A stretch of 21,774 nucleotides of DNA, taken from the NCBI GenBank assembly GCA_944391255.1, contig CALXSW010000251.1, forward strand, positions 1 to 21,774, in the 5' to 3' direction. Shown in pieces: positions 7,550 to 14,988 of this stretch (positions within the stretch are counted from its first letter, which is position 1; the number at the start of each line of letters is the position of its first letter). Under the pieces are notes generated by a model, which did not search any database, was not told the DNA's origin, and worked only from the letters and a program-made list of their open reading frames with translations. The stretch comes from an uncultured Clostridia bacterium. GTDB taxonomy: Bacteria; Bacillota; Clostridia; UBA1381. The translations under genes were made by a program, and so were the position numbers.

Positions 7550-7578
7550 TTGTCGTTGTTATAATGTGGGAATATGAT
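7550..7578 (+). promoter_or_regulatory. Possible internal promoter before the ligase-like gene
   Basis: TTGTCG (7550-7555), 17-base spacer, TATGAT (7573-7578) in the 63-base gap after murJ. The -35 is weak (4 of 6). The gap is the longest inside the operon, so a secondary promoter is plausible. Confidence 0.3.
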
Positions 7579-7611
7579 ATACGGCATAAAAAATGAAAGG
7601 AGTACAGATAA

Positions 7612-9507
7612 ATGAACAGTGTCATTATTTCAGCCATACTGTGGTTCAAAGACGCGTTTCTGAATAAATTTGTCAGCAGCAAGCTTTGGGCCTTGATCCT
7701 GAACATAAATACTGCATGTCAGAATTCATGGAAAAATAGTGTAATAATGAATTTTCTGAAAAAAGACAGTGTTTCGGTTAAGGACAGTTTTTTTGGCAGG
7801 ATAGTGTTTTCACCGTTTGCGTTTCTTGACTTTATAAAATGCAAATATGCGAATGCATGGAGCAAAAAGATAAAAAGTTCAGTAATATGCGAGCTGGGAA
7901 GACTGTATGTCGCGAATTTTATGGCTTTGAACACGAGATTCTGGGGAATTATGATGCTTTGCGCAGCTGTCGTTTTCAATGTTGTTCACTTTGCGGCGGG
8001 CATGGGTATAAATAAGATAGTGCTTGTCTTTACTGTAGTGTGCGCGGCGCTGTCGCTTGTGAATTATAATGTTATGGGATTCCTTGACGGTTCAAAGGTC
8101 GTGGATCTTATAAAGTCATGCGCAGGTCTTAAAAAGATAAGCTTTGATTTTTATGATGAAAAAAAGATATGCGGAAAGCTGAGATTCGTTCCGGCTATAT
8201 TGACAGGCGTTCTTACAGGCGCTGTCATGGGCCTTATGCCGCTTTATGGTATTCTCATACCGTTTGCGCTTTTTGGAATGATGCTTGTGCTTCAATATCC
8301 GGTAACGGGTGTTTACGCGGCTGTATTTGTAGCGCCGCTTATTCCGTTTTCATCAATGCCTTTAGCGGGAATATGCTTGTGGACGATGATAGCGCTTATA
8401 ATAAAGTCTGTGACGAACAGGACTTTTAAATGGCGTCTTGATGGTCTGGGATTCACGCTTATATTGTTTTTGGGTGTTCTGCTCGTTTCATGCGTATTCT
8501 CGTTTGCGAGAACATCGAGTCTTGTAGTATGGCTTATGTATTTTATCTTTGTGATGTTCTATTTTGCAGTGATAAACACGATAAATACGCGTGATCAGCT
8601 TTACGGACTGCTGAGATTGTTTGTTATATCGGGCGCGCTCGTAGCTCTTTACGGAGTGATGCAGTATGCTTTCGGATGGACTACATCGAACGCTTGGATA
8701 GATGAGGATATGTTTGAAGAAGAAACGATGCGAGTATATTCAACTCTTGCAAATCCGAATGTACTTGGAGAATACCTGCTTCTTGTGCTTCCTGTATCGG
8801 CTGTGTTCTTCCTCAAGGATAAGGCGAAATCGCTTTCGAAGTGGGTGTATCTTGCGGTCACAGGTTTGATCTTCCTTTGCCTGATCCTAACGCAGTCAAG
8901 AGGATGCTGGCTTGGATTTATGCTTACTGTAGCGCTGTTCATTCTGTTCTATGAAGGCAGATGGTGGGCGTTTGTTCCGCTGGTAATATGTATTTTACCG
9001 TTTGTCATACCGCAGACGATGATAGAACGTTTTACAAGTATAGGCAATATGGACGACTCATCAACGTCATACAGAGTTTATATCTGGATGGGCGCTCTTG
9101 GAATGATGCGTCATTATTTTGCCGGAGGTATAGGAATGGGTGAGGCGGCGTTTAACGAGGTATATCCGTTCTTCTCGTATAACGCGATCATCGCGCCTCA
9201 CTCGCATAACACGTTTTTACAGCTGCTTGTAGAGGGAGGTATTCCGGCTCTGGGAATATTCCTCGCGGTCATAGTTGTATTTCTCAAAGGAGCGCAGAGA
9301 ATATATAAGGTGCGTAATAAGAAGTCATTCAGTTCAGCAATGGTTCTGGGACTGAGCGCCGGAATATGCGGATTCCTGTTACAGAGCATGTTTGACTATA
9401 CATTCTATAACTATCGCGTTATGGCAGTATTCTTTATGCTTATGGCTATAGTGATGTGTTTTAGATATGTTTGCGGAAGAGAAACAAATGATATCACAGA
9501 AAAATAA
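7612..9507 (+). CDS. O-antigen ligase / polymerase-like membrane protein (Wzy_C family)
   Basis: A polytopic membrane protein of 631 residues resembling the O-antigen ligase (WaaL)/Wzy/TuaE group, which join or polymerise lipid-linked glycans outside the membrane. The hallmark part is at 420-545: LTQSRGCWLGF (R430), then a large outer loop with SYRVYIWMGALGMMRHYF and IGMGEAAFNEVYPFF, ending in APHSHNTFLQLLVEGGI (H530, H532). This matches the Wzy_C core with its conserved Arg and His. About 12 hydrophobic segments are seen from residue 105 on. The first about 100 residues are unusual for the family: several amphipathic, Lys-rich stretches before the first membrane segment. ATG 7612 follows GAAAGGAG (7595-7602). 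Whether it polymerises repeats or ligates the finished chain to peptidoglycan or lipid is not decided by sequence. Confidence 0.85.
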   Translation: MNSVIISAILWFKDAFLNKFVSSKLWALILNINTACQNSWKNSVIMNFLKKDSVSVKDSFFGRIVFSPFAFLDFIKCKYANAWSKKIKSSVICELGRLYVANFMALNTRFWGIMMLCAAVVFNVVHFAAGMGINKIVLVFTVVCAALSLVNYNVMGFLDGSKVVDLIKSCAGLKKISFDFYDEKKICGKLRFVPAILTGVLTGAVMGLMPLYGILIPFALFGMMLVLQYPVTGVYAAVFVAPLIPFSSMPLAGICLWTMIALIIKSVTNRTFKWRLDGLGFTLILFLGVLLVSCVFSFARTSSLVVWLMYFIFVMFYFAVINTINTRDQLYGLLRLFVISGALVALYGVMQYAFGWTTSNAWIDEDMFEEETMRVYSTLANPNVLGEYLLLVLPVSAVFFLKDKAKSLSKWVYLAVTGLIFLCLILTQSRGCWLGFMLTVALFILFYEGRWWAFVPLVICILPFVIPQTMIERFTSIGNMDDSSTSYRVYIWMGALGMMRHYFAGGIGMGEAAFNEVYPFFSYNAIIAPHSHNTFLQLLVEGGIPALGIFLAVIVVFLKGAQRIYKVRNKKSFSSAMVLGLSAGICGFLLQSMFDYTFYNYRVMAVFFMLMAIVMCFRYVCGRETNDITEK

Positions 9508-9527
9508 TTGAGAAGGAGATAAGCAAC

Positions 9528-10649
9528 TTGAAGAGAAAAATCATTGAGGTGTCTACCGACTCAAATATAGGCGGAGCCGGAAAATGCCTGATAACACTTT
9601 TGGAAAATTTTGATTATGATAAATTTGATGTGAAAGTGATATTGCCGCCTGACAGCCTTTTAAAACCAATGGTGGAAAAGAACGGCATAGAGGTCATAGA
9701 GGTGGATGGCATAGCGGAAAGATCACTTAGTTTCAGCTCAATAAAAAAGCTTATGGCTGTTTTCAAGGAAGAAAAGCCTGATCTTGTCCATACTCATGCG
9801 AGCATGTCAGCGAGGATCGCGGCAAGACATTCCGGCTGTAAAGTCGTGTATACGCGTCACAGCGTTTTCCCTCAGCCGAGGAAGCTGACGACTTTTCCGG
9901 GCAAGCAGATAAACGGTTGGTTTAATAATTTTTACTCAGACGGAATTATTGCCGTAGCAGAAGCGGCTAAGGAAAATCTGACTGATACGGGCGTAGATCC
10001 TAAGAAGATACGGGTAATATTAAATGGTGTCGATGGTCTTAAAGAGCTGTCGGAGCAGGAAAAGCAAAGCATACGCGAAAGATTTGGAGTAGCGGACGGC
10101 GAGAAGGTAATATCTATCGTAGCAAGACTTGAGGATATAAAAGGTCATGAATATTTTATAGAAGCGGCAGATATGCTGCTAAAAGACGGAGTAAAGGCGA
10201 AATTCTTTATCGCCGGAACGGGATCGTATGAGTCAGTACTCAAGGAACGCGTAAAACGAATAGAGCGGAACGACAAGATAATATTTACCGGATTTATATC
10301 AGATGTTGATAAGCTGATGTCGATCACAGACATACAGGTGAACGCGTCATACGGCACAGAAGCGACGAGCTTAGCGCTGCTTGAGGGAATGAGCATAGGC
10401 GTTCCGGCGGTCGTATCTGACTTTGGCGGCAATCCGGGCGTTATAAAAAACGGTGAAAATGGATTTGTCGTTGCAAAGCAGAACTCTGCATCTTTAAAAA
10501 TGGGAATAGAAAAGCTGCTAAATGACGATGAGCTGTACGCGAGAATGTCAAAGCGCAGCATTGAAATATTTGGTCAGACTTTTACAGCAGAAGCGATGAC
10601 AAGAAATACTGAAGCGCTGTATGAGAAGGTAATAGAAAAGGAGTTATAA
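9528..10649 (+). CDS. GT4-family glycosyltransferase
   Basis: A cytoplasmic, membrane-associated glycosyltransferase of 373 residues, expected to add a sugar to the lipid-linked glycan. It has the GT-B fold: acceptor-side GGAGKCLITLLENF (15-28) and VHTHASMSARIAA; donor-side ILNGVDG, ISIVARLEDIKGHEYFIEAA and the E-x7-E motif E278/E286 in TEATSLALLEGMSIGVPAVV. Unlike the GT half of the fusion protein, it keeps both Glu residues. The start is TTG at 9528, 20 bases after the previous stop, with AGAAGGAGAT (9511-9520). The next gene begins three bases after its stop and takes its ribosome site from the end of this gene. Donor and acceptor sugars are unknown. Confidence 0.92.
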   Translation: MKRKIIEVSTDSNIGGAGKCLITLLENFDYDKFDVKVILPPDSLLKPMVEKNGIEVIEVDGIAERSLSFSSIKKLMAVFKEEKPDLVHTHASMSARIAARHSGCKVVYTRHSVFPQPRKLTTFPGKQINGWFNNFYSDGIIAVAEAAKENLTDTGVDPKKIRVILNGVDGLKELSEQEKQSIRERFGVADGEKVISIVARLEDIKGHEYFIEAADMLLKDGVKAKFFIAGTGSYESVLKERVKRIERNDKIIFTGFISDVDKLMSITDIQVNASYGTEATSLALLEGMSIGVPAVVSDFGGNPGVIKNGENGFVVAKQNSASLKMGIEKLLNDDELYARMSKRSIEIFGQTFTAEAMTRNTEALYEKVIEKEL

Positions 10650-10652
10650 AAA

Positions 10653-11114
10653 ATGGCTAATAAAAAAAGATGGACGGTAATAGATACGCTTATCGTTGTA
10701 GTGGTCATAGCTGTAGCTGCTGTGGCATATATGCAGTTTGGTAAAAAGAATGTTAACTCGGAAAAAGCAACTGTTGAAGCGGTGATGCTTATAACAGGAC
10801 AGGAACCGGAATTCGCTGACGCGCTCACTGTCGGTGACAGCATTACAATGAGCCTGACCGAAAAGGATTCGGGTGTGCTCAAGGATTTCAGAGTTGAGCC
10901 GGCAAAGGGCATGGTATATAATTCTATTGACGGTACTTACAAAATGGAAGAGATCCCGAACAAGATAGATGTATACGCGACGATAGAGCTTGAATGTGAC
11001 GTCACAGACCTTGCTTTTACTGTTGGCAGCACTGATATAAAGGTCGGAACAAGCACTCCGTTCAGGGGCAAGGGTTACGCGACATATGGCTATATAGTAG
11101 AGATAAACGAATGA
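10653..11114 (+). CDS. Single-pass envelope protein, DUF4330-like (first of pair)
   Basis: A 153-residue protein with a short basic N-terminus (MANKKRW), one membrane segment (about 9-27, VIDTLIVVVVIAVAAVAYM) and a beta-rich outer domain of about 125 residues. The charge pattern predicts the N-terminus inside and the C-terminus outside. The opening 'xxIDxLIxxxxIA' pattern is shared with the next gene and matches what I recall of DUF4330, a family of unknown function. ATG 10653 uses AAAGGAG (10637-10643) inside the end of the glycosyltransferase gene, so translation is likely coupled. Being the tail of a glycan operon, it may help assemble or export the glycan; that is inference. Confidence 0.75.
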   Translation: MANKKRWTVIDTLIVVVVIAVAAVAYMQFGKKNVNSEKATVEAVMLITGQEPEFADALTVGDSITMSLTEKDSGVLKDFRVEPAKGMVYNSIDGTYKMEEIPNKIDVYATIELECDVTDLAFTVGSTDIKVGTSTPFRGKGYATYGYIVEINE

Positions 11115-11146
11115 TCATAGGGAAGATTGAAAGGAGTTTTTAAATA

Positions 11147-11635
11147 ATGGATAAGCAGGGAAAAATAAAAGGCAAATTCAATATTATAGATATTCTGGTA
11201 ATTCTTCTGATAATTGCTATGGTTATTGGTATAGCTGTGAGATTCAGAAGCACTGTCACTGACGCGGTGAAGTCCGATGTATCCTTTGAATATGTGGTGA
11301 AGATAGAATCGGTTCGTGATTATACTATAAAGGCGCTTGAAAAGAAGGGCAAGGTTACAGACAAGAAATCAGAGCTTGAGCTTGGCGAGATAGTAAATGT
11401 CGAATATGAGCCTACGAAATATCAGTCTACTACTGCGGACGGCCGTATAGTATTTGCGGAGCAGCCTGAGAGATATACAGCGTATGTTACGATAAGAACG
11501 CAGGGCAAGGAGTCGGAGAACAGCTATGTGCTGGCAGATTCAAATGAGCTAAGCGTTGGCGGAACAGCACAGATATTTACAAAATATATAGACACAACAG
11601 GAAGTGTAATATCTATCGATAAAATTGACGCATAA
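11147..11635 (+). CDS. Single-pass envelope protein, DUF4330-like (second of pair)
   Basis: A 162-residue protein with the same plan as its upstream neighbour: basic N-terminus (MDKQGKIKGKFN), one membrane segment (about 13-32, IIDILVILLIIAMVIGIAV) and a C-terminal outer domain with alternating beta-like stretches such as RYTAYVTIRTQ and LSVGGTAQIFTKYI. The two are probably distant paralogues that could form a heteromer. ATG 11147 follows GAAAGGAG (11129-11136). It is the last gene of the operon; its stop codon overlaps the left arm of the terminator hairpin. No catalytic motif is visible. Function unknown. Confidence 0.75.
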   Translation: MDKQGKIKGKFNIIDILVILLIIAMVIGIAVRFRSTVTDAVKSDVSFEYVVKIESVRDYTIKALEKKGKVTDKKSELELGEIVNVEYEPTKYQSTTADGRIVFAEQPERYTAYVTIRTQGKESENSYVLADSNELSVGGTAQIFTKYIDTTGSVISIDKIDA

Positions 11636-11679
11636 AAAACAGGTATATCGGCTGAAAAGCTGATATACCTGTTTTTTTT
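11634..11679. terminator. Strong bidirectional terminator between convergent units
   Basis: Bases 11634-11649 pair perfectly with 11662-11677 (16 bp). A G-T pair (11650/11661) and GCT/AGC extend the stem to 20 bp around a GAAA tetraloop. The plus strand ends in eight T; the run of A on the left supplies T on the minus strand. It ends the glycan operon and probably also the opposing fbp-esterase transcript. Confidence 0.92.
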
Positions 11680-11763
11680 GTTCATTTTAAAATGGTGGGA
11701 GCAGATAGTATCATTTGCCCGCGCAACAGACATATTCCCCAATATTTATTAAAGAACGATTTT

Positions 11764-12849
11764 TTAGATTTGAAGTCCCGTGATATCCGCGTCAAGATCA
11801 GCCGGAACATTTGCAAGACCTATCGTTTTAACGTGTGACATCTCATTTGTATTGTCCGCGATGTCGTCCGGATCGGCGTATATCTGCTCAACGTCTGTCT
11901 TTTCTTCGCCTATATATGGAGCGAGAGGCCCGTTTTGCCTGATCATTTCCTGCGCGAAGAATTTTGCGATCATACTGCCGCCAACGTCATTTGTGTGAGT
12001 ATAGTCCTTTTCCTCGTTAAGGCAGCGGAAGAACTGCCATGATTTGACGGGACCGGCGGTCTCAAAATATTCAGTCGTTCTCTGCCACATATCGATAAAT
12101 GTGCAGTCCATCTTTTCCGCAACCTGCATTGCCGCTTTGCGGTAATCACCGAGCAGATTAAGAAGTGTGCCGTCGCTGTTAAAGATTATCCTGTTTATCG
12201 GCGAGCATATTATAGGTTCAGCGCCTTTTTCTCTCGCTATATTGACAAGCTTTTCAAGATTTGCCGCGTATCCTCCGAAAGCGTCAAGCTCAGGGAGCTT
12301 TTGATCATTATGACCAAATTCGATGACCATAAAATCACCCGGCTTTATCTTATCAACGAACGCTGTAAGATTTGTTTCCATAAATTCTTTTGTGCAGGAG
12401 CCTGACTGCGCATGGTTTGAAACAGCGAGATCGTGTGTAAGCATTGAGAATGCCTGCCCCCAGCCGCAGTATGTTGATGATGGATAGTACGGGTATTCAG
12501 ACGGCTGATCTGTAACAGTCGAGTCGCCGCAGATATAGAGCGTCGGAACGTTTGCTGTCGTTGCGGCTGCTGTTGCTGTGATGTCGCCATCGCTCAGTAT
12601 GGAGATCTTCACGCCGTTTTCCTTTTCGTACTGCGCGTCATGAAAATGTCTGTCGCAAACCGATACTATAAATTTCAGTTCCTGCTCCTCACCGGCTTTT
12701 ATTTCCTTATCAAGCGCGACAAATGTTCTGTGCTGTGAATATATATTGTATGTAGTGTCGCAGTGCGCTTTTATATATACTGTGACTTCATAATTACCGT
12801 TAGGAGCGGTAAGGTTTATTTCAAGCGGTTCTAACTTATAAGAATTCAT
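11764..12849 (-). CDS. CE12-like SGNH esterase (rhamnogalacturonan acetylesterase type), cytoplasmic
   Basis: Likely removes acetyl groups from sugars or oligosaccharides. After an N-terminal beta-rich domain (1-100, with APNGNYEVTVYIKA), the SGNH hydrolase blocks appear in order: GDSTVTD with catalytic Ser110, CGWGQAF, HAQSGS, EFGHND with Asn181, and DYTHTND with Asp282 and His285. This set is that of carbohydrate esterase family 12. At 361 residues it has no signal peptide or membrane segment, so it should act inside the cell on imported material. The ATG at 12849 comes two bases after the fbp stop codon, with AAAGGG inside the end of fbp, so it is probably translated by coupling. The substrate could be pectin-derived or another acetylated glycan. 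Confidence 0.85.
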   Translation of the reverse strand: MNSYKLEPLEINLTAPNGNYEVTVYIKAHCDTTYNIYSQHRTFVALDKEIKAGEEQELKFIVSVCDRHFHDAQYEKENGVKISILSDGDITATAAATTANVPTLYICGDSTVTDQPSEYPYYPSSTYCGWGQAFSMLTHDLAVSNHAQSGSCTKEFMETNLTAFVDKIKPGDFMVIEFGHNDQKLPELDAFGGYAANLEKLVNIAREKGAEPIICSPINRIIFNSDGTLLNLLGDYRKAAMQVAEKMDCTFIDMWQRTTEYFETAGPVKSWQFFRCLNEEKDYTHTNDVGGSMIAKFFAQEMIRQNGPLAPYIGEEKTDVEQIYADPDDIADNTNEMSHVKTIGLANVPADLDADITGLQI

Positions 12850-12851
12850 TT

Positions 12852-14816
12852 TTATTTTACAATACCCTTTCTGAACGCTTCAACTAATGCGCGAAGCGCG
12901 TTTATTTTTAGCTGTTGGCGCTTGCCTGTGTCGGTGTCTTCGACGAGCAGTCTTGTAGGCGCCATTTCGATCATATCGAGAGATGAATATATGTCCTCGT
13001 CTTTAGTTATAGCATTTTTTACAGATTCAAATGAATCATGCGGTGACAGCAGAAGTCCGTGTGAATTGAACAACAGCGTGTATCCGGCTATACCTGTCTG
13101 TGACTGATATGCCTTTGACAGACCGCCGTCTATAACGAGCAGCTTTCCTCCGGCTTTTATAGGACTTTCTCCCTTTTTGATCTTTACAGGAACATGACCG
13201 TTTATTATATGTGAGAAGCTGTCGGGACTGATACCAAATTCACGGAGTATCTTGCAGCAGACTGACACCTTTTCAACATGGTGATAATAAGGATCTTTGA
13301 TCTCTTCCCATGTTTCCTCTTCAGCGATAAAATATCTTTCAAATGAAGTCATTTTATTTTTTCCATATACAGGAGAGCCTATTCCGCACCATAGATACCA
13401 TAGGAAGTCCTCGCCGTATATTTTTTCAGACTGTCCCTCAGTGCCGAAATAACCAACTCTCGCCACCTGCTCAGCGCGGTCAAGAAGCTTTTTGCCTTTT
13501 ACCTTTTCACCGTCTATCTCATATTCTGCAAACTCGCCGTCCGGAGTCATAGGTATGCAGCCGTGATAAAGCAGATTGTTGTTTATAACGAGATACATGC
13601 TTCCCTTTGAATATATAAATCGTATATGCTTTTGTAGTTTTTCCGAATGCTTAAACGACGAGCAGAGCGATTCCATAAGCTCCGCCTCCGCCTCTGTGAG
13701 AGCGTACGGATCATTAGGATCGATAGTAGGGAAGTTTGTGTCAAGCAGCTTGTACGTTTTGCCTTCTATTGTGATAGTTCCCTTTTCATAGTCTATCTTG
13801 TCAAGCATGAGATGATTTTCCATATGAAATTCAGGATGCTTTAGTATTATCTGCCCCTCAAGCTTAAAGCGTATAATAGATATCGCTTTATGAAGCTTTG
13901 CCCAGAATGATTTGTCGTGCTGAGAGATATTTACAGCGTTCGGGTTTTTCGGGATAAAGCATGTGCATGGATCATCTGTGTATGTTTCAAGCGCGAATAC
14001 TGTGAGCGGTCTTAGATTAATTCCGTAACCGTCCTCTATGCAGTCAAAATTACAATATTTTGTTGATATCGCTATTACGTTTGCTATACATGCAAGAGAT
14101 CCGGCAGCTGCGCCCATCCATTCAACGTCATGATTTCCCCACTGTATGTCAACAGCGTGATAATTTGTAAGCCTGTCAAGGATTATATCGGCTCTCGGAC
14201 CTCGGTCAAAGATATCGCCTATGATGTGAAGCTTTCCTATCGCAAGATTCTGTATAAGATGCGCTATTTCAACGATAAAGGCGTCTGACTGACCAAGCTC
14301 TACTATTGAGCGTATGCTTTGGCTGTGGTATCCTTCCTTGTCAGCGCCAAAGCTCGTATCAGCGTAAAGGAGCTCGTCTATGATCCCGCCGAATGTTTTT
14401 GGCAGCATGGTGCTTATATGCTTTCTTGTGTACTTTGATGCTGTCGCGCGGCAGACCTCGATAAGACGGTACAGAGTGATCTTGTACCAGTCGTCTATGT
14501 TCTCTGTTTTTGCTTTTATGATATCGAGCTTTTGTTTCGGGTAGTAGATAAGAGTCGATAGAGTATCGCGTTCTCTTTCCGATAATGTTTTCGCGAATAT
14601 CATATCTATTTTATCTTTTATAACGCCCGAAGCGTTGCTTAAGATATGCAGGAATGATTCATACTCGCCATGAATATCGCTCATAAAATGCTCAGTAAGT
14701 TTTGGCAGCTTTTGCTGCGACTCAAGAGCTATTATTTCAGCGCATGCCGATTGAATGGTCGGATATTGTTCTTTCAGCAGTCTCAGATAATCGATATTAT
14801 ATTCCACTATACTCAT
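12852..14816 (-). CDS. fbp: Fructose-1,6-bisphosphatase, class III
   Basis: Hydrolyses fructose-1,6-bisphosphate to fructose-6-phosphate, the committed step of gluconeogenesis, in the cytoplasm. At 654 residues it matches the large class III enzymes of Bacillus and Clostridium, which carry a calcineurin-like metallophosphatase core. Metal-site motifs are present: SDIHGEYE (46-53), GDIFDRGPRAD (200-210), GNHDVEW (227-233) and a later INGHVPVK. The ATG at 14816 touches its only ribosome site (AGAAAGG, 14817-14823). GTG at 14807 (codon 4) would sit at a normal nine bases and is the likelier true start. The stop is two bases before the SGNH esterase start, so the two are co-expressed. No convincing promoter was seen; a weak TTGTCT/TAAAAT pair (14832-14858) has only a 15-base spacer. 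Confidence 0.96.
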   Translation of the reverse strand: MSIVEYNIDYLRLLKEQYPTIQSACAEIIALESQQKLPKLTEHFMSDIHGEYESFLHILSNASGVIKDKIDMIFAKTLSERERDTLSTLIYYPKQKLDIIKAKTENIDDWYKITLYRLIEVCRATASKYTRKHISTMLPKTFGGIIDELLYADTSFGADKEGYHSQSIRSIVELGQSDAFIVEIAHLIQNLAIGKLHIIGDIFDRGPRADIILDRLTNYHAVDIQWGNHDVEWMGAAAGSLACIANVIAISTKYCNFDCIEDGYGINLRPLTVFALETYTDDPCTCFIPKNPNAVNISQHDKSFWAKLHKAISIIRFKLEGQIILKHPEFHMENHLMLDKIDYEKGTITIEGKTYKLLDTNFPTIDPNDPYALTEAEAELMESLCSSFKHSEKLQKHIRFIYSKGSMYLVINNNLLYHGCIPMTPDGEFAEYEIDGEKVKGKKLLDRAEQVARVGYFGTEGQSEKIYGEDFLWYLWCGIGSPVYGKNKMTSFERYFIAEEETWEEIKDPYYHHVEKVSVCCKILREFGISPDSFSHIINGHVPVKIKKGESPIKAGGKLLVIDGGLSKAYQSQTGIAGYTLLFNSHGLLLSPHDSFESVKNAITKDEDIYSSLDMIEMAPTRLLVEDTDTGKRQQLKINALRALVEAFRKGIVK

Positions 14817-14823
14817 CCTTTCT
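14817..14823 (-). promoter_or_regulatory. fbp: Ribosome binding site pointing to a GTG start for fbp
   Basis: On the minus strand AGAAAGG abuts the ATG at 14816 with no spacer. The in-frame GTG at 14807 would have nine bases of spacing. This argues that translation begins at GTG, shortening the protein by three residues. Confidence 0.55.
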
Positions 14824-14885
14824 TTGATCTTATTTTAACTGTAAGCTGTGTCAGACAATCGGTCGTATTTATTATATAGGACTGT

Positions 14886-14898
14886 GGGGCTGCGCCCC
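14886..14898. repeat. Short GC hairpin GGGGC-TGC-GCCCC
   Basis: A 5-bp all-GC stem with a 3-base loop in an otherwise A/T-rich spacer, followed on the plus strand by TTT. It lies upstream of fbp on the minus strand. It may be a dispersed repeat element or the remnant of a terminator; a single copy cannot decide. Confidence 0.4.
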
Positions 14899-14937
14899 TT
14901 TCATTTCGTCCGTTCCGTACTGTTTTTTTAAAATCCT

Positions 14938-14977
14938 GCGCGGCTGAGGAAAGCGCAACGAGCTTTCCTCGGCAGCG
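14938..14977 (-). terminator. Long hairpin after the secreted esterase gene, probable terminator
   Basis: A perfect 9-bp core (GAGGAAAGC / GCTTTCCTC) around a 7-base loop is extended outward by GC-rich pairs with one G-T pair and one mismatch. It begins 12 bases after the stop of the minus-strand esterase. On that strand it is followed by GGATTTT, a short T-run. A terminator is the simplest reading, though the T-tract is weak. Confidence 0.55.
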
Positions 14978-14988
14978 TCTATTAAATG

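Noticed and set aside
11683..11694. Palindrome CATTTTAAAATG after the bidirectional terminator
   Set aside because: Simple A/T palindromes this size are expected by chance, and it lies between convergent gene ends.
14832..14876. Possible fbp promoter elements (TTGTCT/TAAAAT, and a separate TATAAT)
   Set aside because: The first pair has a 15-base spacer; the TATAAT has no -35 at 16-18 bases. Neither was strong enough to list.
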